A stretch of 64,000 bases of DNA. Source: Galaxea fascicularis. Taxonomy: Eukaryota; Cnidaria; Anthozoa; Scleractinia; Euphylliidae. The notes below the pieces were generated by a model. It was not told where the DNA came from and did not search any database. It was given only the letters and a program-made list of their open reading frames with translations. The translations under genes were made by a program, and so were the position numbers. Location: positions 30,468,262 to 30,532,261 of the forward strand of contig OX419335.1 in the NCBI GenBank assembly GCA_948470475.1, written 5' to 3'. Of the stretch, positions 35,201-48,900 are shown piece by piece; positions within the stretch are counted from its first letter, which is position 1; every line of letters starts with the position of its first letter.

Positions 35201-38200
35201 TTGGAAATTGACCATGGATTCTATGTATTTTCAACTGAGTTGATAATGTAGCCTTAAGGGATTCAAAAGTCAAGGGTTCTGAGACGTCCACTTTTCAACT
35301 CCTTGACGTTACGCGGTGTAGGCTACGAGGTGGTGCATAGGCCAAATGACCTTAAGTAAAATTTTTGTGGCTACTGCATTTTGGGAATGCGTAGCCATCA
35401 TAATGTCATAGCCCTCTAAGTGCGTGCGTGCGTGCGTTCGTGAGTGAGTGTGTAAAACTTAAATTGCCTCAAGTTCGTGTCCCACCCCTCGTAGGTATTG
35501 CTTTTGTCTCCATAGTCTTCTTGGTGCAACGTTTGCAAGTTTGCTAGTATTTGTTTGAATAATCTGAGCCGGAGGGTGTTATCAATTATTTTTGTTGCGC
35601 GATCAATACATCTGATAAGAATTTTTTACCCACAAGTTTAGTTTGTGCGTAGGAAAACGTTTTTGTTTTGTAAACTGGTAACTTTTAGCGTCAAGCAGGA
35701 TTTCGAACGGGCTTTCTACGTTTAGTAGAACCATAGATAATTTTTGACTTTTTGAGCGGCAAATTTGCATGATCTCTTCATTCTCGTGTTATGATAACGA
35801 ACAACGTAAACAGTACTGATTGGTACATGAGTGCTCTCGAATTACAGATTTTCGTTTCGTTTCGCAGATTACATTACTTCAGTGAGCCAAATAAAGGGTA
35901 AAAATAAAAATAAAACAGCTATGACGGTAATTTGCACTAAGGAATTTTATTTCAAACGGATTGAAAGATGCAGCCCAGTTCAGACAGATATAAACTCGAC
36001 TTGAAGTGTAAATTTGCAGTGATCTTTGGATACTTATGCATAGTTCACGATGATTCTCTTCAACTCTTAAATGTTCTTTGCATTAACATACAGATAAGTG
36101 TTATACTAACTGAACGAAAATTCTACTGAATAAAATCTCTGGTCAGATATTTGACGCTGGCTTCCCAACTGCAAACAGCTTGCGTGACTTGCGTGACTAA
36201 GCCAGCACATCATTGCCCGCCTTGACTAAAATGAAGTAAATGTAGGGTTTCACCCACTGCTTCCTAGACTGCGAGCAGTCTCTTATTTTTCTTTCGCGTC
36301 ACGGTAAAATGCGATCGCGCAGAGCGAGCGGCGAAGCCGCGAGGAACGAAGGCGGAGCCTGAGCGAATGGCATTAAGGTACATAATGAGCTCCTTAAGTA
36401 CTTTTTAGGGATTTTCACTTTGTAATATCACTTGAAATTCCATTTGTGCTAACTAAAAACTTATCTCTCCTCCTTTTTTTGCCAGTAATTTGCATAATTT
36501 TAACTTTTTGCGCTCCCCACGTGGCTCTGAGGAACAAAGGGCGACCGTTCGCGGTCTACTGCTTCCTTGCAACTGAGCAGACGTTTTACATCCCTTTCAC
36601 GTATCTGAGATAAAGCTTTCAATTAAGCATTAGCCTTATGCAGTCCTTGACATCCTATTTTTTTAATATCTTACCGTTATGAGTCTTGTGACTAGGTATA
36701 AATAGAGTTGATGCTACACATTGAATTCCTTTTAAAATTTTTTTTCACAGCTACTCAAGAGCTTAAAGTTCTTGTAGACCTTACTTTGATCTCAGCTGGA
36801 GAAAGCGACATGGAGACTGACCGTATATCTAGTCTCCACACAAGCTGTTTAGGTTTTGCCCCTTTGATCTTTGACCTCAAAGAAACTTCGGAACGCAAAG
36901 TAAACTTTAACTTGCTGATGAAAGCTTGTGAACCAGTCTGGAAAGCTGTCGAGGCGGATAAAACATTACCTAAACAATTGGTGAGAAATTGAAGGCAAGC
37001 CACCTTACCTAAACTGCAGCTTCGTCTTGTTAAATATAGAGCGTTTTTCACATGACGTCACGGCGGCCATGTTGGTGAACCAAAACAAAGGAATGGCAGC
37101 CATATTGGTGTACCAGGCTAACCCTCTGGGAATTGAACTCTATTTTTATTCAAATACTTTCTTTTGTTTCATTAAACCAATATGGCCACTAGTCACGTGA
37201 GTGAAAACGATCTATACATATTGTGGCACTGTACTATTGCGAAAGTGTTTTCAGAATGAGACCAAGGTCGACCATAAGGCTGGTCTGATATACAGCCAAT
37301 CAAAATGTGAAGCTTGTGGGATGTGGCTTGGAGTGACAAGGATCCCTCTCAAATTAGTGTCTAGGTAACTGAAAGCCATTCATTGGCTACTGTGGCCACG
37401 TGGTAGCGGACATTACCCCTATAAAAATCTGCCGGGCGCAAACGAAGGGGATAATGCCCGCTATCACGTGGCCACAATGAGTGGGTTTCAGCTTACCAAG
37501 ACACATTAATTTGTGAGATATTCTGGTCTGATTTTCAGATAACAAATGCAACTGACGTTGACTTCTCAAAATATACTGTCTGGCATCGAACGAACAAATA
37601 GAAACCGTTAATGTTCTTCATTTCTTTTGACACTGTTTGTGTTAGCGTGACACAAACCGGCATCTAGAATGGCTTAAGACAGTAACGGAATCACATGGTT
37701 CGGACGCCATGACGTCACTTGTCCAGGCCAAGATGATCAACTCCAGTGGTGTTTACGTCGTGGGTCACTTGCTTCCCGAGGGTGTCTCCCCAACCAAGCA
37801 TGGAAGTGGGTTGTCGTTGGATAAAGTGGTCAGTTTAACAGTTCCACCAAAAGAAAGAGAAGGACATGTAAAAACGTACTCGCTTGATGAACTGAAAGAT
37901 TTGCAGAGTAAACTAATGCTGATTGCTGGCCAGGCCGAAAAGGGGAAAGATGAGGTGGACACGTTTGTGAAGGTTGGTTGTGCATCCAGGTGGCCTCATC
38001 TTAGAGGTTTAATTTTTTTAAAGCGCTTTTCTAATTTATAGATTCTGAGGACATTGCTGTCATTCAAGTTTTTATCTAGTTTGAAGAAACAGTTTGAACA
38101 GATTTGTGAAACATTTCCTTGCAGAATCTGGAAGGTATCATGCGTCTAGCGTCGGCGTACTTAAACCTCTCAGAATCTGGTTTTGTCCATCGGATGCACT

Positions 38201-41200
38201 GGAGCCAAAAATTTCGCTGCAGTAAAGATCAACGTGAGGGTGAATCAATCGCCGATGAACTGGCTACTGAAAGCACAGCCTTAGAAGATTGTTACTCTAA
38301 GTGGAAGCAGAAAGTCAGCAATGCACGCAAAGAATACCGGGAGTTGAACTTCTTCACCACTCAACAGTTGATTCTACTCAGGAAAGAAATAGCCACAGCT
38401 TGCCGCAGCAGTCGACTCCATGTTGGTAACCTTCAGGTTCTAACATTACTGGAAAGTGTTCGTCCCAGTTTGGACTCTGAACATTTAAAAGCAGCAATCC
38501 AGGACGCTTTCAAAGACACAGACTTATTACACCAGACAAGAGGCGTGAGCGTCCTTCCATCTTTCACTCAGGATGATGAGACAGTGATCAGCGAATATCT
38601 CACACTCACACAACTGGGTTGCATTCTCAGAGAACTGGCAATAAAGGGTAAGCTTACATTGCAAAACTAAACTTCATTTCGATTTAAAGATGCGGATTTA
38701 ACGATATTTGTTAATTCCTTGATTTTTATTTAATTTTAGGTACAGGAACAAAGCCACGTATTTTTCCGGTTTTTCTAAAGGGAGGGAGACCTAATCTCAT
38801 GCTTGTTCCGAAAGGTATGGAGTCAGTGAAGGGAAGTTTAAGACACCTAACTCGGTTCTTTCGAATTCAGAGAGAGATGGAGTAACAGGCTGGTGGTGTT
38901 GCTATATGCAGTTTAATCATAAAAATTACAATTTCCTCGATTGTGATTGGTTTAAAAAACTCCTATTTTCCACTAATTCACTGGCCAAGTTGTTGTCGGA
39001 CAGTTTGTTATTGAACAGTTTGTTATCGGACAGTTCAATAAGCCAATCACATTCAAATTTGTAGTTTAAATCAACCAATCACAACCTTGGTTTCAATCAC
39101 CATAGTACCAGTGTACAGACTCTTGAATCGGGGCTTTCTTCAAAATGGATATTTTTTCCCTTGGACAAAGACAGTAGTGATTTTGTTTATTCAATAACAC
39201 AAATGTTTATGCCAACAAACCAGACGAGTTCCTTCTTCTTTTCTCGGAAATTGTAATTTTTATGACTAATTGGTAATAAGACTTCGTGTCGTGCAATTCG
39301 GTCTGTAATCATACTCGTGATAAACAAATCGGACTCACGCTGCGCGGTCGTCCGATTTTGTTATCACTCGTATGATTACAGACCGAATTGGACTCCACTC
39401 AGTCCTATTACCATTACTTACGATGTTACGAAACCGCATTGTCCAGGTTGTGACAAGTTACTAAAACCACGATTGTCGATTTCAGAATAAAAAAACTTAA
39501 AAGAGTTTAATTTCAAAGTGCTTTCGAAAATTTTTTGTGAGAAGTCATCTTAAAAGTATTAGATATAAACCTTTTTTTAAAAATTTAATTATTACATAGA
39601 TCCATTTACAAAAATAAATACATAAATCAAGAAATAACATACATACAACTTTATTTACATATCTCTAGGTGACGTCCTTGCAACGGTCCTTGCCCTGTAT
39701 ATGCATGACAAACAACAGCCTCTGCCAACCCAAGAGGAGGTGCTTATTTGCACTCCTGAGACTACTGCTGAGGAGGTATGGTTAATACTACAGTAATATT
39801 GAGTATTTTTTTGCTCTGGGGGATGTGGGATGGGGAGACTTATGTCTGAGTTGTATATATCGCTGTGCATTGAAAGACTTTAAAATTTCGTTTATTTTTG
39901 TGACGACCTCGCCATGGGTATAGGTTTTCTGTTGACAGCATACAAATTATATTTTGTAGTTTGCTAGAAGATCCCTATTCAAAATTGTTTCGCAACGTTT
40001 TCCTTTTTACTTGTGAGTGAGAAGCGTCCCACAATAGATTCGCTAAGGAAACACAGCCGTATAGACCCCCTTCATCCCAACTTGTAATCATTGACGCTTA
40101 CTAACGGGATCGTGTACGTACTCTGTGGACGAGGATATTCACTTTAAAATATGTTACCTGTTACCAGTCTTCTTCGGGCCTCTTGGTGCATAAGGTTTCC
40201 GCGTTTCTGTAATATATTATGGAAGAGGGTTATCAGCCCTTAGCCGAATTCCTAACCTGGTGTTTCAGGGGATGACGCTTTTTCTGGTCTCCCTCCCTCG
40301 ACCTGGTCGGTATGGGTGACCCAACCAGGAGTATAAGACTCCAGCCGACATAGCTTTAGCGGTTGTGTAGACACGCAATCCGCTCCACCGCTCTAGGATT
40401 CAAGGATGTCTTTTACTGATTGTTAACTGATTATTCTTTGATTGTTTGCAGATTGAACTCTTGTGGCGACGAGCAACGGGTGACCTGGCAGGTCGATTCT
40501 ACTGCCTTGTTAATGCTGATCAGTTAGATTTCACTGTCAGCAAACAGGCAGTAGACATGCTCAGTGTGATGACTCAAGGGCTAGCGGGCAAGACTGGAGA
40601 GCGTGAGTACACCCATAGTAATAATATCGAATGCAGCCCTTCAATAGTGTTACAGCCCTTTGAGTCCACTGATCGGGGGATCTCTCTTTTTTGAAACCTT
40701 GTTAGCACAGTTTTTTTCCACGTATGAATCGATTGACAAACTGGACATGTTATCTAGAAAATAATATTGAATAGGTTCTAATGTAGAGGGGAATAGCAGT
40801 GTCAATTACCGCCCGAGAAAAGGAAAATTAGAGGGTCAGCTGGCAGCGGCACAACCCAGGGTTATTCATTTAAAAGAAGGAAAGTCTAAATATCGTATAT
40901 GGTTTGAACCCAGGAGTCATATCGTAACTAATTATAAGTGGAGTACGATCGTCCGAGTGAGTGTAGTCCTGAGAAGGACTGTTTGAGCTGGCATTGACTG
41001 ACGTTTCGACAACCTAAGCGGAAGTCATCATCAGAGTCAAGTGATTTGTTTAACGTCAGTAGCTGGAATAAATACTCTGGTGGTTGATATGATAGGTCAA
41101 CGAAGTCGTGATGTTGTAGGTGACGTGTCGTCGTAGGCATCGGTTTAGTGGTGTCTGTTCTAAGTTAGTAAACCAGCTTTCCAGTGCGATCCGTTGGTAG

Positions 41201-44200
41201 TAATTAGGACTGTATGTAACGCATTCACTAGAGTCCCAGTCGATTCTGTGGTTTGTCTGTAAATGATATTCAGCAATGTTATTGTTGAGGTCACCTTTTC
41301 TCGTCGCTCGTCTGTGTGGTGACCTGTGCTGAACACCATTTACAGACAAACCACAGAATCGACTGGGACTCTGCTGAATGCGTTACATAGAGTACTAATT
41401 ACTACCAACGGATCGCACTGGAAAGATGGTTTACTAACTTAGAACAGACATCACTAAACCGATGCCTATAACTTCCCGTTCCTTACAAACGACTTGTCAA
41501 CAGACAAACAACAGACAAACAACAGACTGACTGACAACAACAACACACGTACATACATTAGACTAACAAAAGACGGATCGAAACGCACCAATCACTGTTT
41601 ACTACAGACAAACAACAGACCGACTAATTTTACTAACAATTCACGTACATACATTAGACTGACAAAAGACGGATCGAAACGCACCAATCACTGTGTAATG
41701 TCTTCACAGCCAATGACAACTAGGCTTAACTGACAGTCGACCAGTAACATCAGGACTTCGTTGACCTATCATATCAACGACCAGAATATTTATTCCAGCT
41801 ACTGACGTTACACAAATCACTTGACTCTGATGATGCCTTCCGCTCAGGTTGTCAATTAAAACGTCAGTCAATGTCACCTCAAAAAGTCTTTCTCAGGACT
41901 ACATTCACCCGGGTGATCGTACTCCACTTAGTTAAAGTCTAAATAATGGGCAACGAAATACACCAAGCACAGCCAACCATCAGGAATCAAATGGTGACAT
42001 GTAACCAGTTGTAGTCATCGACTGATGAAGAATACTAGACACAAAGACCAACTCAGTTTAGCTAGGTGTAGGTTATCAGCAGCACAACGTAGCTTCTACT
42101 CTGCTGCTCAAACAAAACGATCAAAACGTTGGGATTAGTTGATTTTGGAATTTGATGGTTTATAGATTTATCTACTCATTTAAATATTTATAGGTCATTC
42201 GTATGTATTAATTTACAAGCAACTAGATATATTTTATCTTATTTTTTTTTCCGTTGTTACTCCATGTAAATTAATTCTGGAAAGCTCCGTGAGAAGAACT
42301 AATAAATTGTATCGTATTGTATTGTACCAGCAGCAAGCATTAGAAACGTCTCGATCCTTTTTTCTAAATGGCTACATCGTGAGAAAAACTATCCGTGTTA
42401 TGAAGAAGGAAAGACTCTTGAAAGAGAGATCTTTGAATTTTTTGCCTTGCAGATTATGGAATTGTAGTAATTTGTAGCAGCGAGAATGAAGACCGCGCCA
42501 ACATTGTGGCAGCTCTTGATCAGTATCGTGTTGCTGCTCCACCCTGCCCCTCACCAGATGACCTGCAGAACTACCTTAAAAGACAGTTTCGAATTCCTCC
42601 ACAGCAGTATGGGTACATCAACAACAGTAAAATCACTTGGGTTTCAGCTGGTTCTCTGGATCCGGAGGAGTAGGTTTTTTTTATGTTCAAGGAGAAGAAA
42701 AGTGGTCAGTGTTGTTTCTCAGCTAACTTCTTGCCTTTTATAATATGCGCTCTTACTTCTTTCAGGCTCTGTGTACGAGTCGTGTCGTCTAGTCGAGGAG
42801 GCTTGGGAAAAACTCTGTTCGTTCGTCGCCTGACAGATAAGTTGCCTAACCTTGTAAACAATGACATGGTTTTGCCACAGTACTCTAACATATCCTTACA
42901 TGTCACGGTACCTCTTCATGGCAACTCAACAGACTCCTCCATGCTTGTAGATTTACTTCTGCCTCACGGGGTCGAGGCCGATGTCCCACTTTCCCGTGTA
43001 TTCCATTTGGACGTATCTCCTTCGGTAAGAGTAAATTTGATTTAGTACTGTAAGTGATGTTTTGTTCGATCGTGCCCAAACCTTAGTCAGTCAGTTCCAT
43101 CACCTCTGCGATGCCGTGCAGTGTTCTACCAACGGTTCAAGTAGTGTTCATAACTGCGATGATCACTTCCATCTTCATTGATTAATCCGCAGTTCAAATA
43201 TGTTTTCATATACTCACATTCCTCTGTTGACATTTACGTCGGCCAGTCTGACATATTTTTCAGTGTTAGATTGTGCTATGCCCGATGAGTTCCTAGATTT
43301 CCCGCTGGTCAGCACCGGGAGCTCACTGATGGTACATGTTATTATTGTACCTACCGCGAGGAATAATGACGACCCTTTTCACGACATTAAACAGAAACTG
43401 TCACCTGAGGGTTTACGTGAATCGCTATGTTACCAACTGGCATTTTAAAAGTGTTTGTTCGTTCTTAATTGGACAGGTGAGACGAGGATTGGACACCCTT
43501 CTTTTTAACTTACTCGTCCTGGGTTCATTATGCGACAACATGGGAAGGTTGTGGAGACGGCGAAGCACAGACCTGTACGTTATCGAAATTACAGCCGCCC
43601 CCCTCCCTACCGGATTTAGTATAGACGAGGAAGCTGAATTTCAAGAGGTTAGTGAGGGCCCAGTTTTGTGAAAAATACTGGTGCGAGCTCTAAACAGTGC
43701 TTTACCCAGTGGAATTGTTTGAGATCACTAAACGCCAAAGCTAACATAGTCATGATTACTATTCGTCTTCTTTTCTTCAGAGACAATCTGGTGGTTCCAA
43801 GGTGTCAAAGCGACCGTTCTATGACGTGCTACCCTCTGTCACATGTGATACTCCAGAAACTGTTTCGCGTCGTTTAGAAGTGAAACCAGGTAGTTTAAAA
43901 TTTTTCGGTAAGATTACTTAACGAAAGTTCTTTATGTAATAGTGTTTTGTCATTACATGGTCCACAGATCCAAACAACTTTGATCCTCTTCTCGATGTCG
44001 ACGAGTTTCGAAGCGAGCGTTTCCAGAGGGTTTACCAGTATCTGAAACTGTCAAAGGAGGGAGCAAACATGGACAATTTCACCTTTGTGCCCAGCGAAAT
44101 CGATGACGATCAGCAGACATGTCTATCCCTGTTACTCAGGTTTGTAAAGTCAGTACGGCTTCCCCGCGCTATAAGGCCGCTAACGTGTTTTTCTTGATTA

Positions 44201-45220
44201 AAAGAGGTTCTGGGGACAGGTGCTCAGCTTATCGCCTATCCTTCACCCAACCCTGAAAAATATATACGACAGACCATGGCACCGTTCCCAAATCTTGTTG
44301 ATAAGTTTGTCGTTTGTTTTACGGTGAAGGTGAAGGGACAAAGTTAATGTCACTTCGCAATGACGCGATCACCGTCCTGTACTGAAATAGATTTTGAGCA
44401 GACAACCAGCGCGACCTTAGCTTGTGTTGCTGTTCCTACTGAGCGGGTTGTGAAAGAAAACTGCCTTTTCAGTTCAGTGATGGGTCTTCTGGACCTGAGC
44501 ATTACACTGAATGGAATGAGGATGGGAACACGCACTTTACGAAGTACAATCCTTGCCTGAAGGTCTTAGGACACCTGATAAAACTTGAGTGCAATGCCAC
44601 ACTTTGTACACATACTCGCTTGTAATAACACCCATTTACAATTTGGAGATTTCGCAATTACTGAAACCTTTTAGTCCACACTCGCTGACATTGATTTGAA
44701 TCTTTCAAGAGTATTAACATGAAGGTGCTTGAATTTTATATATCGTGTTTAACGGGAAGGGGACTAACTTTCAGATGAGAAGCGTCTGTCATTTAAACCT
44801 GAGAATTAACGCATATTATTTTTTCACAGTAACTGCGGAGTTCGTGATCCATCCTGGTCAGAAATTCGCCATTTTGTGAGTTTTCTTAACTCCCAACTTC
44901 GAGATTGTGAAAATAGCTCTTTCTGCAACATGGAGCTGATGAGAGATGTTCTGTCAGGGTCTAAGGTGCCGAATCTTGAGGGCTTTCGATCATTTGTAGT
45001 CCGCTTCATGATACTAATGTCAAGGGTAAGTGGTTGTGTTTAGTTGCTCATTATTTTTCAACCAATACAAAAGGGCTGTGCTATAGATAATTCCTCTTTT
45101 TGCTGCATTATAAACTTGCACGTATGTCGGCATGTGTTTGTTTAATTTATCAATTAAGATCCCGTTCATCCATCCATTCATTAATTTGGAGAATTTACTT
45201 TTGAATCGCATAGCTAAAGG

Positions 45221-45251
<31 letters not shown>

Positions 45252-45254
45252 AGG

Positions 45255-45287
<33 letters not shown>

Positions 45288-45854
45288 GGATATTGCTGAC
45301 GTGAGTCGCGAGTAGAAATTGCTGCTGTCGTGAAAACAAATATGCAACTCGTGCTACAAAAATATCACCTCGGTGGAAATGGATGAATTTACAGAAAATG
45401 AATGTCTGCCAAATTTTGAATTGAAATCTAAATTTTTAGAAAATTTGAGGAAACCACTCACACTTAAAAGTACGAGAAAACGCATTGAAGAAAAAAACAA
45501 AATGGCAGAGACGAGGGAAGAAAGCCAAACGACAGTTGTTGCCGCGGAAAACCAAACAAGCGTCTCAAAATTTAGATTTCAATTCGAAATTTGGCAGACA
45601 TTCATTTTCTGTAAATTCATCCATTTCCACTGAGGTGATATTTTTGTAGCATATTTGTTTTCACGACAGCAACAATTTCTACTCGCGACTCACGTCAGCA
45701 ATATCCCTTCATGCACAAGTGCAATTCTACGCTAAATACCCTCTCTTCGATAGCCAATCAGGCCGCGAGTTTACCTTTAGCTATGCGATTCTATAGAAAA
45801 ATTCACTGCCTGACGGGTGAATTCCACGTTAAATTTCACTTGAAAAACCGATAG

Positions 45855-45906
<52 letters not shown>

Positions 45907-48900
45907 ACGTGGAATTCACCCGTCAGGCAGTGAATTTTTCTATAGAGTAGAATAGAAACTCCAACTCGGCCACGTTTGTTTTTTGGCACACCAAAAGCAA
46001 ACGTTGCTGAGGGGAAGTTTCTTTTCTAGACAAAAGTAAATTCTCCAAATTCGTGTCCCATATTAATAGTAATTCTCCAAACATAATTTGGGGTAAATTA
46101 AGCCACCAACGGTTTGGTTTAAACTCAGACATATATTTGGCGGCTGTTTATCTACCTCCCCTTCAGTCTCAGCAGCAAGCAGGTGAAGACGTCCGGAGCG
46201 TGTTAGAACTAGAAATTCGCCTTTATTCAGACCAAGGTCAAATTATTTTGCTGGGCGATCTAAACGCCAGGACTGGAACACTCAACGACTATATTGAAAA
46301 TGACCACCGAAACTTCGTAGTCACCAATGAATCGTACTACCTCGATGAAAACTGGCCCAAACGAAACAATGCAGACTTCACAGTTAATAAGTTAGGAGGA
46401 GAAATACTACGTTTCTGCATAGCAAACAAACTAAGAATACTAAACGGCCGAGTCACATGAGATCTAGACGGAAAATTTACTTCATATCAGTGTACCGGGG
46501 CAAGCACAATTGACTACGGAATAGTAAGTGAAACAATCCAAAACTCAATACTAGGATTTCAGGTTCAACCATTAACTCTATACTTTGATAACTGCCCTAT
46601 CGCCCTCAATCTGGCTTCGTTCGTTGGCAGTGTCACCCGCTGCGATTTCGTTGACAACAAAGAAAGGAGCCCGAAAAATGGTCTTACGAGATTTTGTTGG
46701 AAGCAAGATTCAAAAGGCAAATTTCAGAGCGTACTGTCAAGCTCTGATATTCAAAACAGGCTTCAGTCATTTAATTCTGGAAGCTACGGCTAAATAGAAG
46801 AAGAGATATGTCAGTTCGATTAAATCATCAAAAAGCAGCGAACCTTAGCCCAATACCAACAAATAAACCCCGAGAAAATACTAAAAAGAACAAACCGTGG
46901 TTTGCAGGCAATTGAAGAAACGTTTACAAAACCTAGCAAAGAAAATAAATCCCACAATACATCAGTCATTGCGACAGTAAACAATCTCACAAGAGGTACA
47001 AAACCCAGCTATTAAGCAAAATCAATGCACTTAGCTCCAGCTTAGACTTTTTGAAACAAATAAAAAAAAAACTTCGTAATAGCTACAAAGCCGAAGAAAA
47101 AAGTGAAATTTCTTCAGAAACTTGGATGAAACACTTCCAATCATTATTATACGAAAATCAAGAAAGTGCAAATCGACACTATTGGCCATTTCCAAGTTGC
47201 GTTAGGGACTGGGGCGAGTTCCAAACTTTAAGCAATCGCTAAATTGACACCACGTGAAAGATATTGTCGAGTTTGGTCGTTTGACCAAGTTTGATTCTTT
47301 TATGTTGAACAGAGACCAAGATATGGACCTTAAAACAACGTTCAACATCCATACAAATGTCTCTAAATTTGTGACAGCGTCCCCCAAAACCATATCAACT
47401 CTGTATTTTTTTTTACGATTTCTGTGATATTCTTAAAATTGGTAAACACACTGATTTTCACCTCAGTTATTTCCAAATGGTAGGTGGATGACAGGATTTT
47501 ACACTTGTCAGAAAACTGAATAATATTTTTAAGAGTTTATATGATTTTGGGGGACGCAGCCTCAAATTGAATTAGAGACGTTTGTATGGATTTTTGTAAA
47601 GAATCACACTTGGTCTTTTTTTTTTTTACATATAAAACAACAACTTTATTTGTCTTTACATATAAAATTTAAGGGTAGTTTGCCCCGCAAATTGCTGAGA
47701 AGCTAGTCGTGGCGGGGCAAGACAAATACATATACAACTCAGATGAGTACCTTAAGAAACAATAAAAGAACCTTAAATTAAAACAAGCCTTGCAGATTAT
47801 TACAACTTCAAAAAAAAAAGAAACAAACAAATAAATAAATAAATAAATAAATAAAACGAAGATCTAGTTAACACAGCGCTTACTGACATACAATGAAGAA
47901 AAGAAAAACAAACATTAATTAAAGAGATTAGAAACTGGATCTATATACCTACTTTTTTAATGATCATGGGGATTTGAATATAGTCATCCTCCTTTTCTAA
48001 AATATCAAATAACAATTTGCGAAGAACTCGTTTGAAATTTTTTTTTTAGGAAGATCCGTTATATAGCGTGGTATCTTATTCCACAGTTTTACTCCGAGTC
48101 GAGAAAAGGAATTGTTTTGTATTTCGAGTCTCGAACTTTTAACAACGAACTTTTCAGATGTAGACGATCGTGTATTGAATGAGTGAATATTACACGTTTT
48201 CTAAAATAAAGTTAGCATATGGTGTCAATCAATGGTGTCAATTTATCGATTACTTAAAATTTGAAACTCGCCCCAGTTCCCTACGCAACTCCGGAATGGC
48301 CAATAACCACGATGAAACATTGTCAGTACCAGACGATGCAATTTTAGACTCGCCCATCACTTCAAAAGAGATACACGAACAATTATCAAAGCTGAAAACC
48401 AAAAAAGCATCTGGTAGAGACTTGATCCTCAATGAAATGCTCAAGTACTGGCGATATTATCTGTTGTACTTGAAAAGGGCGCCTTCCCAACTGAATGGAA
48501 TATAGGCATTATAAAACCAATGTACAAAAAGAAAGGAGACAAAAAATCTCCAGCAAAATCAAGAGGAATTACCCTAACAAGCTGCTTGGTGGGTAAATGA
48601 AGAGCGTTTTGCCCGAAAAATTATATAATTTCCGCAGAGAATTAACTCTGAAGTTACAAGTTCCACCACTTGTATGTGTTTATAGTGCTACGCGGCACAA
48701 CATATATATGTACCCTTACTTTCTCTTCGCCGCGATTCACCACCTTAATCGTCCCCGACTTTCTCTGTCCGACCTCGTAGCTTAGTCGGCAGAGCAACGG
48801 TAGATGTAATCCGGAGGTCGTGGGTTCGATTCCCACCGAGGTCATAGGAATTTTTTCTTTGCCTCGTGTGGTTCCCTGATACCCTTTACTAGGGCTAGCG

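Larger units (their letters stand above)
47181..48304. mobile_element. TIR element (75-bp arms) inside the LINE fragment
   Basis: Arms 47181-47255 and 48229-48304 are inverted copies (attggccat, ggggcgagtt, aaattgacacc). The interior carries a separate MITE (47284-47613) and an antisense LINE tail (47636-48190), so it is itself a composite. Confidence 0.7.
46050..48600 (+). pseudogene. LINE endonuclease and RT N-terminal fragments, interrupted
   Basis: Endonuclease (46053-46460: SDIYLAAVYLPPL, IILLGDLNARTGTL) continuing through STIDYGIVSET near 46510 after a stop; RT start after the TIR element (KKASGRDLILNEMLKYW, then PTEWNIGIIKPMYKKKGDKK and RGITLTSCLVGK at 48485-48595). The RT core is absent. 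Many stops. Confidence 0.75.

Noticed and set aside
41494..41733. 79-codon ORF rich in Asn and Thr
   Set aside because: Translation of the tandem repeat inside the Penelope-like copy; no protein pattern.
43039..43048. 4-nt micro-exon TACT between gatttag and gtaagt
   Set aside because: The intron before it would be about 20 nt, too short to splice, and it is not needed for the frame.
43200..43448. Open frame in intron 26 with an AG near its start, at first taken as an RNF213 exon
   Set aside because: Its acceptor phase does not fit exon 26, it ends at a stop, and exon 26 joins exon 27 in frame at the conserved DVSPS|VRRGL position without it.
45373..45633. 86-codon ORF starting MEMDEFTENECLPNFELK
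   Set aside because: Lies across the arms and loop of the fold-back element; its ends are inverted copies of each other.
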